The translations under genes were made by a program, and so were the position numbers. A DNA stretch of 64,000 nt from CAWKKW01 sp963850345 (GTDB lineage: Bacteria; Acidobacteriota; Terriglobia; Terriglobales; Acidobacteriaceae). Location of the stretch: positions 1 through 64,000 of the forward strand of contig CAWKKW010000008.1 of the NCBI GenBank assembly GCA_963850345.1, read 5' to 3'. Below are positions 28,232 through 37,401 of this stretch, in pieces. The notes under the pieces were generated by a model. It was not told the origin of the DNA and searched no databases. It saw nothing but the letters and a program-made list of their open reading frames with translations. Position 1 is the stretch's first letter, and every line of letters starts with the position of its first letter.

Positions 28232-29559
28232 AGAAACCAGGGTGGATCCGCGCAGGTGTCAGGCTGGGTATGTCTCTCTTACTCCTCCACTGTGCCTTTT
28301 GGATCCAGCCTGCAGCAGCGGCAGCACCGCAGGTGATCGTCATTCATCTGCAGGACACGATCCAGCCGATCAGCGACGAATACTTCACACGCGGACTGAA
28401 GCGCGCCGCGGACATCCGTGCGGACGCTGTGCTCGTCGTGCTCGATACTCCTGGCGGTCTGCTCGACACGACTCGCGACATGGTGCACAAAATTCTCGAG
28501 TCGCCCGTGCCGGTCATCTTCTTCGTAGCGCCCTCCGGGAGCCGGGCGGGTTCGGCGGGCTTCTTCCTGTTGGAGGCGGCAGACATCGCGGCGATGGCGC
28601 CCGGCACCAATGCCGGAGCAGCGCACCCCGTAGTCTCAGGCGGTCAGCTCGATGCCACGATGAAGCAGAAGCTGGAGAACGACACTGCTGCGTTCCTTCG
28701 CTCCTACGTTGCCCATCGCAACCACAACGCAACTGCTGCCGAAGATGGCGTGCGCAACTCCAAGTCCTACACCGAACAAGAAGCGCAGCAACTGAACCTG
28801 ATCGATCTGATCGCAACGGACAATGCTGCCCTGCTCGATGCAGTCGACGGACGCACCATCACTCGGTTCAATGGCACGAAGATGACGCTGCGCACGCGCA
28901 ACGCGCAGAGGATTGCGGTCGAGCCCACTCTGCGGGAACACCTGCTCGACCACTTGATGGACCCGAACCTCGCAGTCCTCATTCTCGTGATCGGCGGGCT
29001 ACTCATCTATCTGGAATTCAACACGCCGGGTACGATCATCCCTGGCGCGTTGGGAACTCTTCTCGTCCTGTTGGCCCTTTTCTCGCTGAACCTGCTGCCG
29101 GTCCGCTACACCGCGCTCATGATGCTGATTGCCGCATTCACCTTGCTGCTGCTGGAGGCCAAGTTCACCAGCCACGGCGTGCTGGCCTCCGCGGGAATCC
29201 TGTGCCTGATCTTCGGGGCGTTGACGCTGATCGATGCGCCCATCCCAGAGCTACGGGTGCACGCCGCAACCGCGATCGGCGCGGGCATCGGGTTCGGGCT
29301 GGTCACGGTCTTCCTGGTTCGCATCGCCGTTCGAGCCCGTCGAAGCAAGTCGCTGATGGGCCCGGATGCGCTGATCGGAGAGACGGGAATCGCGCAGCAG
29401 CCCCTTTCTCCATCAGGACAGGTTCTGGTTCACGGCGAACTCTGGCAGGCGGAGGCGCCCACCCCTGTGCAGCCCGGAGAGTCGGTTCGCGTCCGTGCTG
29501 TGCGTCAGCTCACGTTGTTAGTGGATAGGATTCCCGACGTCATGCACCACGTCAATTAA
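28228..29559 (+). CDS. NfeD-type membrane serine protease (ClpP class)
   Basis: 443 residues. A signal helix (LGMSLLLLHCAFWIQPAAAA) precedes a ClpP/crotonase-fold protease domain: LVVLDTPGGLLDTTRDMV, then PSGSRAGSAGFFLLEAADIAAM with the catalytic Ser in AGSAG. A Lys in SKSYTEQEAQQLNLID fits the Ser-Lys dyad known in the archaeal homologue. Four or more transmembrane helices (about 250-355) and a C-terminal OB-fold NfeD domain (GPDALIGETGIAQQPLSPSGQVLVHGELWQAEA) complete the full-length type. It lies immediately upstream of a slipin, its conserved genetic and physical partner, which such proteases can cleave. Confidence 0.92.
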   Translation: MKKPGWIRAGVRLGMSLLLLHCAFWIQPAAAAAPQVIVIHLQDTIQPISDEYFTRGLKRAADIRADAVLVVLDTPGGLLDTTRDMVHKILESPVPVIFFVAPSGSRAGSAGFFLLEAADIAAMAPGTNAGAAHPVVSGGQLDATMKQKLENDTAAFLRSYVAHRNHNATAAEDGVRNSKSYTEQEAQQLNLIDLIATDNAALLDAVDGRTITRFNGTKMTLRTRNAQRIAVEPTLREHLLDHLMDPNLAVLILVIGGLLIYLEFNTPGTIIPGALGTLLVLLALFSLNLLPVRYTALMMLIAAFTLLLLEAKFTSHGVLASAGILCLIFGALTLIDAPIPELRVHAATAIGAGIGFGLVTVFLVRIAVRARRSKSLMGPDALIGETGIAQQPLSPSGQVLVHGELWQAEAPTPVQPGESVRVRAVRQLTLLVDRIPDVMHHVN

Positions 29560-29613
29560 ATCGAGGCTGCCATTATCCCTGCTGTACAATTTGGGCTCAG
29601 TGAGGCCCAGATT

Positions 29614-30405
29614 ATGGCCATTCCCGGACTTGTAGTCATTGCAATCATCGTTCTGTATCTGCTCAATTCCATCAAGATCCTTCGCGAATACGAGCGAGGT
29701 GTGATCTTCCGGTTGGGAAAGGCTGAGAAGTCGCCGAAGGGCCCCGGGATTATCCTGGTCTTCCGCCCTCTCGATCAGATGGTGCGTATCTCGCTCCGGC
29801 AGGAAGTGCTCGAAGTTCCTCCGCAGGACGTGATCACGCGCGACAACGTGACGTTAAAAGTAAACGCGGTGGTTACACTTCGGGTTCTTGACCCCAATCG
29901 TGCGGTCATTGAGGTTGCCAACTACGTCTACCAGACTTCGCAGTTTGCCCAGACGACATTACGTTCGGTACTCGGCGAAGTCGAGCTCGACGGATTGTTA
30001 TCGCATCGCGACGCGCTCAACCAACGGATACAAACCATCATCGACCAGCGCACCGAACCCTGGGGAGTGAAGGTTGTAAGTGTCGAAGTGAAGCAGGTGG
30101 ATCTGCCCGAGACCATGCTTCGTGCGATGGCCAAGCAGGCAGAAGCCGAGCGTGAAAAGCGGTCCAAAATCATCCACGCAGAAGGTGAATTCAACGCAGC
30201 ACAAAAGCTGGTGGATGCTGCCGCCTTGCTGGCAACGCAGCCCATGACGCTGCAGTTGCGCTATCTGCAGACCCTGACCGAGATCGGCGTTGAAAAGAAC
30301 ACAACCATCATCTTCCCCTTGCCGATGGAGTTACTGGCATTGATGAACAAGATGGTTGGAAGCGCACCGGCACCTGCGATCATCACGCCTGAGGAGCACG
30401 GATGA
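29614..30405 (+). CDS. Slipin (stomatin/SPFH family membrane protein)
   Basis: 263 residues: one N-terminal membrane helix (LVVIAIIVLYLL), then the SPFH domain with KILREYERGVIFRLGKAEKSPKGPGI, DNVTLKVNAVVTLRVLDPNRAV, ELDGLLSHRDALNQRI and VEVKQVDLPETMLRAMAKQAEAEREKRSKII. A C-terminal coiled coil and hydrophobic tail (FPLPMELLALMNKM) complete it. Slipins oligomerise in the membrane and pair with NfeD proteases; the gene for that protease ends 54 bp upstream. The stop overlaps the SPOR gene start by ATGA, so the two are co-translated. Confidence 0.94.
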   Translation: MAIPGLVVIAIIVLYLLNSIKILREYERGVIFRLGKAEKSPKGPGIILVFRPLDQMVRISLRQEVLEVPPQDVITRDNVTLKVNAVVTLRVLDPNRAVIEVANYVYQTSQFAQTTLRSVLGEVELDGLLSHRDALNQRIQTIIDQRTEPWGVKVVSVEVKQVDLPETMLRAMAKQAEAEREKRSKIIHAEGEFNAAQKLVDAAALLATQPMTLQLRYLQTLTEIGVEKNTTIIFPLPMELLALMNKMVGSAPAPAIITPEEHG

Positions 30406-31052
30406 GAACCAGTTTTGAAACCGAGGAACGGCAACAAGCCGACACAGAAATTACCCTCGGCACGGCCACTCTGCTGAGCATCTTCTTCGGACTCGTGGTC
30501 GTTTGCGGCGTGTTTTTTGGATTCGGCTACTCGGTCGGACGCCGCGCGCCGAGCCAGCCGCTATCGTCGGCTGCTGTTGCAAACGAAGCATCCGAGCCGA
30601 CTACCGACGTTCACGGAACTAAGCCGTCTGCGCATCAGGCCGCACTCACCACGGTGACTCCGGCGGAAGATCCCGCCACATTGCCCGCTGTCCAGAAGCA
30701 GAACTCCACTGCCCAGGATTCCCGGACGGTGACCGTCGCCGAAGCGCCTGACGCCGAAGCGCCCGAAAGAACGACTCCTCTGCAGAGAGTCACCGCGAGT
30801 GCGTCTCCCGCGACAGAACCCGCCGCCACGCGAGGAACAAACTTCATGGTCCAGATCGCCGCCGTCTCACACCAGGAAGACGCGGAAGTGCTGGTTGGCG
30901 CGTTGCGCAAGCGGGGCTACAACGTCAGCATTCACAGCGAATCTCAGGACAAGCTGCTGCATGTGCAGGTCGGCCCGTTTGACTACAAGGCCGAAGCTAT
31001 CGCCATGAAGCAGAAGCTGCTGGCCGACGGCTACAACGCTATCGTGAAATAG
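30402..31052 (+). CDS. SPOR-domain protein, single-pass membrane
   Basis: 216 residues. A short cytoplasmic N-terminus, one helix (LLSIFFGLVVVCGVFFGFGYSVG), a Pro/Ala/Thr-rich periplasmic linker (about 50-140) and a C-terminal SPOR domain (NFMVQIAAVSHQEDAEVLVG...LHVQVGPFDYKAEAIAMKQKLLADGYNAIV). SPOR domains bind denuded glycan strands at division sites, so the protein probably localises to the septum. It is coupled to the slipin gene by a 4-base overlap. Its 3' end overlaps the convergent plsC-like gene by 14 bp. Confidence 0.92.
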   Translation: MRTSFETEERQQADTEITLGTATLLSIFFGLVVVCGVFFGFGYSVGRRAPSQPLSSAAVANEASEPTTDVHGTKPSAHQAALTTVTPAEDPATLPAVQKQNSTAQDSRTVTVAEAPDAEAPERTTPLQRVTASASPATEPAATRGTNFMVQIAAVSHQEDAEVLVGALRKRGYNVSIHSESQDKLLHVQVGPFDYKAEAIAMKQKLLADGYNAIVK

Positions 31053-31767
31053 GTTCGTCGCCACGCATCCATTCCGGCAAGCCTGACTTGATCGAAAGCC
31101 GCACAGCGCTCATCAACGCGTCCCGGTTCGCGAAGTCTCTGGGCCAGAGCGGCGCGTGAAAGTGAACGTGCGCGACTCCCGGAGTGATGCGCACGCTGCC
31201 CTTCTTCATCATGCCCTCGGTTCCCCAGATGGAGATCGGAACAACGGGAGCGCCTGTTTCCATGGCCAGAAAAAACGGCCCCTTTTTGAATGGCAGCAGC
31301 TTCCCTGTTCGCGAGCGCGTTCCCTCTACGAAGGTCATCATGTGCACGCCGCTAGCCAGCACACGCGATGCGAAGCGCACACTCTCTTTCGCGCTCTCCA
31401 GCCTGCCATCGCGATCCACGGGAACGAAGTCGCCGAGTTGCATGCCGTAGCCGAGCACGGGAATCTTCATCAACGAGCGTTTCAGGAAGACAGAGGTGCG
31501 CCCCGGGATCTGCGGCAGCAGTGCAGGGGGATCGAGGTTCGATATGTGGTTCGACATGAAGATGCAGGCTTTTCCGGCGGGCACAAGCTCACGGCCCGTG
31601 ACTACCACGCCGATGCCTGCAAGGCGTAGCCCTGTACGGACGATCCACATCGCCCATCGATACAGGAACGAGATGTCGCTGCGGATCAGAGTCCACGGAA
31701 TACCTACGATGGCTGCAGGAATCGAGAGCAGCACGTACGTTGACAGCAGGATGAGAGACGTCATCAT
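31039..31767 (-). CDS. plsC: 1-acyl-sn-glycerol-3-phosphate acyltransferase (PlsC family)
   Basis: 242 residues. One or two N-terminal membrane helices (LILLSTYVLLSIPAAIVGI) precede the acyltransferase domain. The catalytic motif NHISNLDPP (His and Asp of HX4D), the glycerol-phosphate pocket MMTFVEGTRSRTGKLLPFKKG and APVVPISIWG are all present. It should acylate lysophosphatidate to phosphatidate in phospholipid synthesis. It is the last gene of the long minus-strand run, 37 bp after mpl, and overlaps the convergent SPOR gene end by 14 bp. No terminator fits between the two genes. Confidence 0.92.
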   Translation of the reverse strand: MMTSLILLSTYVLLSIPAAIVGIPWTLIRSDISFLYRWAMWIVRTGLRLAGIGVVVTGRELVPAGKACIFMSNHISNLDPPALLPQIPGRTSVFLKRSLMKIPVLGYGMQLGDFVPVDRDGRLESAKESVRFASRVLASGVHMMTFVEGTRSRTGKLLPFKKGPFFLAMETGAPVVPISIWGTEGMMKKGSVRITPGVAHVHFHAPLWPRDFANRDALMSAVRLSIKSGLPEWMRGDEPISR

Positions 31768-31804
31768 GCTTGGTTTGCCTCACCCCTGCCAATGAAACCG
31801 GCCG

Positions 31805-33238
31805 TCAACGGGTGGCCGCCAACTCGGCGAGCCTGCGCGGCAGCTTGTCATAGATTCCGTCAAAGCCGCCATTCGAAAGAATTGCGACAACATCGCCGGG
31901 TCGCAGCCGCGGCGCGATTTGATCGACAATCGCATTCGCGTCCGGCAGAAGAATCGCCGGACGGCCCGCAGCGGTCACTCCCCGAACCACTGCTTCTGGA
32001 TGCAGTCTTTCGGATTCAGGGATGCTCTCCTGCTTGAACACGCCGGCCAACACGACTTCATCGGCAAGCGAGAGGCTATCGACCAGCTCCCGCTCAAAGA
32101 CGTTGCGGCGCAGGGTGTTTGAACGCGGCTCCAGAACCGCCCACAGACGGCCCCGCGGGTAAGAAGCGCGCAATGCTTTCAGGGTTTCGCGAATGGCTGT
32201 TGGGTGGTGCGCAAAGTCATCGATGACGGTTACGTTATTGACGACCGCCCGAACTTCGAGCCGACGCTTGACGCTCTGAAATGTGCTCAGCGCGGTGACG
32301 ATAGACGATTGCTCCACGCCTTGGCCTGCCGCCAGCGCCGCTGCCGCAGTCGCATTCAACGCATTGTGCTCGCCGGCCATGGGCAAGTCCAGTTCAGCCC
32401 ACCGCACTCCATTGTGCAACACACGCCAACGCGTATGCCCCTGCTGCTGCTGCAAGCCTTCCAGCCGCCACGTTGAATTCTGGCCAAAGCCGTACCGCTC
32501 CACCGGGCAGACCGATTTCGCCACGCATTCAGTTACGTTTTCGGAACCGTCGTAGGCGACGATGCGGCCGCACCGTGGAACCAGATTCACCAGCCGCTTG
32601 AAGGCGGTCTTCACCGCATCCAGATCGCGATAGATGTCCGCGTGATCGAACTCGACGGAAGTTAGAATGAACGCATCGGGAAAGTAGTGCATGAACTTCG
32701 GGCCCTTGTCGAAGAAGGCGGTGTCGTATTCGTCGCCCTCAAGAATGAATGGACGCCCGTCGCGCAATTGAAAGCTGGTGCGAAAGTTTTCGGCCACACC
32801 ACCGATCAAGAACGAGGGCGCAAGTTCGGGCTGAGTTTGGGAGGCCACCTGGTAGATCCAGGCCAGCATGCTTGTAGTCGTGGTCTTGCCATGGGTGCCG
32901 GCAACGACCAGCGATTCCCTTCCTATAAGGAACTCCTCGTGGATGGTCCTGGCGAGCGACTCGAACGGAATACGCTGATCGAGAACCGCTTCCACTTCCA
33001 CGTTGCCGCGCGACATCGCGTTGCCCACAATCACCAGGTCCGGACGCGGCGCAAGGTTCCTCTCTGAAAAGGGCTCCGTGATCGTGATGCCGAGTCCTCG
33101 CAAAAGATCCGACATTGGCGGATACGCGGCAGCGTCCGAACCGGTCACGCGATGACCCCGCAGTTGCAGCATGCCCGCGAGCGAACCCATCGCCGTGCCG
33201 CAGATGCCGATCAGGTGGATGTGCTTCCTATCTTGCAT
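31805..33238 (-). CDS. mpl: UDP-N-acetylmuramate:L-Ala-gamma-D-Glu-meso-DAP ligase
   Basis: 477 residues of the Mur ligase family. The N-terminal Rossmann segment HIHLIGICGTAMGSLAGMLQLRGHRVTGSD, with P-loop VVAGTHGKTTTTSMLAWI, the HADIYRDLDAVK region and the C-terminal DDFAHHPTAIRETLKALR are diagnostic for Mpl rather than MurC. It attaches recycled tripeptide to UDP-MurNAc in the cytoplasm. It starts two bases after the LD-carboxypeptidase stop. That enzyme makes the tripeptide from tetrapeptide, so consecutive recycling steps are encoded together. Confidence 0.95.
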   Translation of the reverse strand: MQDRKHIHLIGICGTAMGSLAGMLQLRGHRVTGSDAAAYPPMSDLLRGLGITITEPFSERNLAPRPDLVIVGNAMSRGNVEVEAVLDQRIPFESLARTIHEEFLIGRESLVVAGTHGKTTTTSMLAWIYQVASQTQPELAPSFLIGGVAENFRTSFQLRDGRPFILEGDEYDTAFFDKGPKFMHYFPDAFILTSVEFDHADIYRDLDAVKTAFKRLVNLVPRCGRIVAYDGSENVTECVAKSVCPVERYGFGQNSTWRLEGLQQQQGHTRWRVLHNGVRWAELDLPMAGEHNALNATAAAALAAGQGVEQSSIVTALSTFQSVKRRLEVRAVVNNVTVIDDFAHHPTAIRETLKALRASYPRGRLWAVLEPRSNTLRRNVFERELVDSLSLADEVVLAGVFKQESIPESERLHPEAVVRGVTAAGRPAILLPDANAIVDQIAPRLRPGDVVAILSNGGFDGIYDKLPRRLAELAATR

Positions 33239-33240
33239 GG

Positions 33241-34164
33241 TCAGACCTGCACTGCCGGCTCCAGGTACTGCAAGACCGGCTCCTCTTCAAGATTCAATTC
33301 CGCCTCAATTCCCAGCGGCAAAGTTACGTTTTGGCGGCTTACATGGCCAGAGCGCAGCCCGATTGCGATTGGCCCGTCGAACCAGTCCATCACTCGCAGA
33401 ATGACGCTCTCAAGCAGCGTTGGCTCCGTTCCCGCCGACACGCAATCCAGCATTTCACCGAAGACGATCCCGCTCACCCCATCGAGCTTCCCCGCGAGGA
33501 TCAACTGTCGCAGCATGCGATCGACTTGGTAGGGCTTGGCGCTGATGTCCTCCAAAAATAGCAGCTTGCCTTCCGTATCCGGAGCGAACGGAGTACCCAG
33601 CGATGCTACGAGGATGCTCAGGCAGCCACCATACAGGGTGCCGGTGGCCATACCCGGGCGCAGCGTCCTCAAACCTTCCGAGGAGCGCAGCCCCGCTTCC
33701 CCGCCGGTCAGTGCTGCTTCCAAGCTCGGCAGGTGTACGCCTTCGTCTCGATAGAAATCCGCTGCCGCCATTGGGCCATGAAACCCGATCAGTCCCGTCT
33801 TGTCGAGTAGATAAGTTTGAATCGCGGTCAGATCGCTGTAGCCGAAGAAGGGCTTGGGGTGGCTCCGAATCAGCGCAAGGTCCAGGTGCTCGAGCAGGTA
33901 ATTGCTTCCGTAACCGCCTCGGGTACAAATGATAGCCTTGATACTTTCGTCGGCGAAGGCGACATGCAAATCGGCCAGCCGATCTTCCGCGCTTCCGGAA
34001 AAGTAAGGCGCGAAGCGCCCGCGAGCGTGCGCTGCTTCTTCGACGGCGTAGCCCATGGCCCGCAGCGTCTGGACTCCTGCATCGATGCGCTCCAGTTTGG
34101 ACGAACTCGCCGGCGCAATGACAGCGATGCGATCACCCGGCCGGACTGCCGGCGGCTTCAGCAT
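33241..34164 (-). CDS. LD-carboxypeptidase (peptidase S66, LdcA-like)
   Basis: 307 residues from the ATG at 34164, which overlaps the dapF stop by one base (TGATG) and has GGAG nine bases upstream. Upstream in-frame codons fall inside dapF and are not used. S66 features: RPGDRIAVIAPAS, IICTRGGYGSNYLLEHLD, the nucleophile Ser in KPFFGYSDLTAIQ, Glu in LLFLEDISAKPYQVDRML and His in GLRSGHVSRQNVTLPLG. This is the Ser-Glu-His triad of the family. It should trim the terminal D-Ala from murein tetrapeptides in the cytoplasm, supplying Mpl. MccF-type immunity proteins share the fold, but the neighbours favour recycling. Confidence 0.92.
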   Translation of the reverse strand: MLKPPAVRPGDRIAVIAPASSSKLERIDAGVQTLRAMGYAVEEAAHARGRFAPYFSGSAEDRLADLHVAFADESIKAIICTRGGYGSNYLLEHLDLALIRSHPKPFFGYSDLTAIQTYLLDKTGLIGFHGPMAAADFYRDEGVHLPSLEAALTGGEAGLRSSEGLRTLRPGMATGTLYGGCLSILVASLGTPFAPDTEGKLLFLEDISAKPYQVDRMLRQLILAGKLDGVSGIVFGEMLDCVSAGTEPTLLESVILRVMDWFDGPIAIGLRSGHVSRQNVTLPLGIEAELNLEEEPVLQYLEPAVQV

Positions 34165-34968
34165 CAGAACGCTTCTCCAACCGAAATTAGATCCGCCGGG
34201 CCAGTCAGCAGCATCGCTTCCCCATCGCCGTTCCAATCCACCTGCTGTGCTCCACCGGGAGCGACGACTCTCAGGGTCCGATCTCCGCCGCGAGTCGCAA
34301 TCGTAGCAGCGGCGGTGGCACATGTTCCGGTGCCTGATGAAGTGGTGGGGCCTACGCCGCGTTCGAAGATACGAATCTCAATCTCGGCGGCCGAGATCAC
34401 GCGTACGAACTCAACGTTCGTCTGCTCGGGAAATTCTGCGTGACGACAAACCTCGTCGCCGACCTCCTGCCACGAACGTCCCTGCACTCGGAACTCCCCG
34501 TCGTCAACGAAAAGCACGAAGTGCGGATTGCCGGTGGACACCACGACTCCGGCAACCTGCGCTCCATCTGCAAGAGCCAACGTGCGAGTTGCTATTACCG
34601 GCACGCCCATCGGCGAAGAGAATTGGAAGGAGTGCTCGTCGACGCGAATGATGTGGCACTCGCGCGCTCCTGCATCTGTCTCGATGTAGATTGTCTCTCC
34701 CGCGCTCGCGTGTTTCTGGTACGCCATCCACGCAGCGACACAGCGTGTTCCGTTGCCAGAGATTTCGGCGACCGAACCATCGGCGTTAAACAGCTGTACG
34801 CGCGCAGAACGCTCTCCCGTCCAATCCAGATATTCCACGCCGTCCGCGCCCACGCCGGTGTTGCGTGCACAGAGGCGAATGGCCAATTTGCTCAGAGATT
34901 CGGAAGGCTTGCCTCTCTACTATGAGAAAGTCATTGCCACAGGCGTGCGCCTTTACAAACCGAATCAT
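34164..34968 (-). pseudogene. dapF: Diaminopimelate epimerase, frameshifted in the N-terminal part
   Basis: The ATG at 34968 starts MIRFVKAHACGNDFLIVERQ, the standard DapF opening, overlapping the mgtC stop by ATGA. The frame then goes wrong after RISEQ. The next frame carries LAIRLCARNTGVGADGVEYLDW and continues to 34164. One missing or extra base near 34883-34893 (around a short T run) explains this. Both catalytic Cys are intact: GNGTRCVAAW and SSGTGTCATAA. Without the break the protein would be about 267 residues, normal for DapF. DapF makes meso-DAP for lysine and peptidoglycan and is usually essential, so a sequencing error is the likelier cause. An internal ATG at 34886 would omit the first Cys-domain strands. 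Confidence 0.88.
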
Positions 34969-35684
34969 TCCTCATCTCCATCTCTGTACACTCTTACCTC
35001 TTGTATCTCGGACTGCCCCTCTAGGTCCCGCACCAACTCCTGATGTCCTTTTGAAGTTGTCTGCACGGCGAAGATCAGCCGCTGCAGCGATCCGATGGGA
35101 TCACGCTCCACCTCGGACAGTCGTCGATTGCAGCGGTCCATCGCCTGCAGGACAGCCATTTCAAGCGCGATCGCGTCTTGCCCTCTCGCCTCATAGGTAC
35201 GCGTATAGATTTTGATGTTGGTCTTACGCTCCAGCAATCCGACGACTTCAGTTCCTACCAGTACTACGATCGTGGCAAAGACCGCGGGCGCATAGAGGCC
35301 GGCGCCGCAAGCCATACCGATGGATGCGACCACCCAGACCGTTGCCGCACTGGTCAGGCCGCGTACGCGGTTGCGATTGTGGAGGATGAGCCCCGCCCCG
35401 AGAAATCCGATGCCCTGCACAATGTTCGAAGCGATCTGACCTTTGTTGCCGCTGTTCTCTCCCGCCACAATCGCGGATAGGAACGTGAAGAGCGCAGCGC
35501 CGAAGGAGATGAGCAGATTGGTACGAATGCCCGAAGCTTTGCGATGAACCTCGCGATCGATGCCCACCAGACTGCCGAGCAAGGCAGCGACCAGCAAGCG
35601 CGCTGCAACGCCGCCAGTGAGGTACATCTGCTGCAGCCGGTCGAAGCTGAGCATGCGTCCGCTTTGTAGAAGATCCATCACCAT
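34965..35684 (-). CDS. MgtC/SapB family membrane protein
   Basis: 239 residues. Family signature RLLVAALLGSLVGIDREVHRKASGIRTNLLISFGAALFT, with GIGFLGAGLIL and VRGLTSAATVWVVASIGMACGAGLY, spans four to five helices. A C-terminal ACT-like cytoplasmic domain (about 150-239, ending EVRVYRDGDEE) follows. MgtC proteins modulate Mg2+ homeostasis and F-type ATPase in pathogens; in soil bacteria the role is unclear. The stop overlaps the dapF start (ATGA). Confidence 0.92.
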   Translation of the reverse strand: MVMDLLQSGRMLSFDRLQQMYLTGGVAARLLVAALLGSLVGIDREVHRKASGIRTNLLISFGAALFTFLSAIVAGENSGNKGQIASNIVQGIGFLGAGLILHNRNRVRGLTSAATVWVVASIGMACGAGLYAPAVFATIVVLVGTEVVGLLERKTNIKIYTRTYEARGQDAIALEMAVLQAMDRCNRRLSEVERDPIGSLQRLIFAVQTTSKGHQELVRDLEGQSEIQEVRVYRDGDEE

Positions 35685-35735
35685 CTTGCGTATCTTCTGC
35701 TGAGCGAGATGCTACCACTCCGCCCCTCAGACCTG

Positions 35736-37401
35736 TTACTGCCCGCTCCTCGAACTATAAATGCGTGCGCACGGCTGGCCGGTGGAACAGACCACTTCGT
35801 TCAGCGTGAGCCCTTCCGGGTGTAGGTCGATCGCCTTTGAAACTGGATCGCCCGCAATTGCAATCACTGTCGGTGCCGCTCTCGCAGGAGCCTCCAACGC
35901 AGCCCGCCAAAGTTGATCGTCCGTCTCGTTAATCGTGTCTCGGAGTGGAATTCCTGCCTGCTGGACTGCCCCAATATGTTCCGACGTATACATCAGGATC
36001 GCGAGTCCTGAGAGGCAGCCGCAGCAGCGCATCCGCGAGCGCATGCTCAAAGGGGATGCGCGTCTTCGAATTGGCTTGGGCCTCCTGAAACACGAGCGGC
36101 GTCGACCGCAGCAGAGCAACGCTGTCGGCCAGGAAAATGAGCACGAGAGAAATCGCGATGACCCAGCGGCCGGTTCGTGGCCGGAAGGCATCCGCGGCAC
36201 TCGCCAATTCGCCAGCCAGCGCCGCTAGACAGAATGCGAACGCTGGCAGCAGTTCCATTCCATATCGCGTGTTGTACCAGGAGTGCGGCCACCAGAGCGG
36301 AATGAAGAGGGGAACCGATCCATACGCAATCGAATAAGCGTAAAACGGGAGCGGCATCCACAACAGAAGTGCTGCGCTGATCCCTGTGCGGCTCCATCTG
36401 GCGATCGCCGCGAAGGTGCCCAGAGCCGCGGCGAACAGAAGGCGATTGGTCCACTCCAGGGGAGCCGCTCCCAGTTCAGCGGCCTTGAGAAAGTAAATCG
36501 CCGACACTCGCATGCTGTGCCATCCGGGATAGTGCGGCATCCCCGGCGATGCGGTGCGTTGTTCGATGGCTTTGGCGGAGTAAGGCCCGCGCAGAAAATC
36601 CAGTGGATCGTGGAACTGCTTGTCGTTGTAAGCCATCCACAACAAGGGCGCAACCAGCAGTAAGGTGGTAAAGAGTAGAAATGCTCCACCCACGCGATTC
36701 TTCCAACGACGACGCTTCGCAACCAGAAAAGCGGCAACCACCCACGAACTGGCGCCGTAGATCCACCCGTCGTAGCGAGTGTAAACAGCGGCACACAGCA
36801 CCAGGGCCGCGACTGGCAGCAGGCGGCAGGCGCGTTGTTGGTCAGCGCGATCGAGGGCGCGTCCGGTCTCCGCAATGAGCAGCGAAGCCCAGATCATCTC
36901 CGCGAGAAACAGCGGCTCGGTCATCGCCGTGGTCTGCATGTAAAGCAGCCCGGGGTTCAAGCCATAGAGAAGAACGGCAACTGCCGAAGCGGGTGCTGGA
37001 AGCCAGAGCCGTGCCAGGCGGTAGAGACCCACGCAACCTGCAACGTAGCAGCCCATCGACGGCAATGCCCCCGCCAGCCCGCTCTGCCACCAGGCCATCT
37101 TCTGCACAAAGGGCAACAACAGCAGATGCGGCAGAGGAAGCCACACCGAACCCAGTTGTCGAAAACCGGGGTTCAGAGAGTCGAGTACGCGGCGCGCAAT
37201 GTGCAAATGCGCCACCGCGTCTCCGTAGAGCAGCAGCAGATTATGTTGAGAACAGTACAGGAGCGCGGCAAAGGCCAGCAGCGCCGAAAGCGCCCCGACG
37301 ACCGACACCTCCCGATCCATGGCAGGAGGCGCCGGCCGCCGTGCTGTCGCTGCTTCAGTCAAGATGCGATAGCTCGCGGAATAACGCGAATCGCTGGTCA
37401 A
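35736..37401 (-). pseudogene. GT-C-like polytopic membrane protein, frameshifted near the C-terminus
   Basis: The main frame (to 35929) encodes about 465 sensible residues with around ten helices (LSALLAFAALLYCSQHNLLLLYGDAVAHLHIARRVLDS, LLYMQTTAMTEPLFLAEMIW, YTRYDGWIYGA). It then ends in a meaningless tail (...RNSTPRHD). Near 36003-36015 a shift gives ILMYTSEHIGAVQQAGIPLRDTINETDDQLW, continuing to CSTGQPCARIYSSRSGQ at 35736, a natural C-terminal domain. The Asp-rich first loop (YGDAVAHLHIARR) fits dolichyl-phosphate-mannose-type transferases. The start is uncertain: a TTG at 37401 overlaps the PfkB gene by 47 bp, and an ATG lies at 37320. Confidence 0.75.

Noticed and set aside
28161..29528. 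A 455-codon plus-strand frame overlapping the NfeD gene
   Set aside because: Its translation is Arg/His/Pro-rich nonsense, while the other frame encodes every NfeD landmark.
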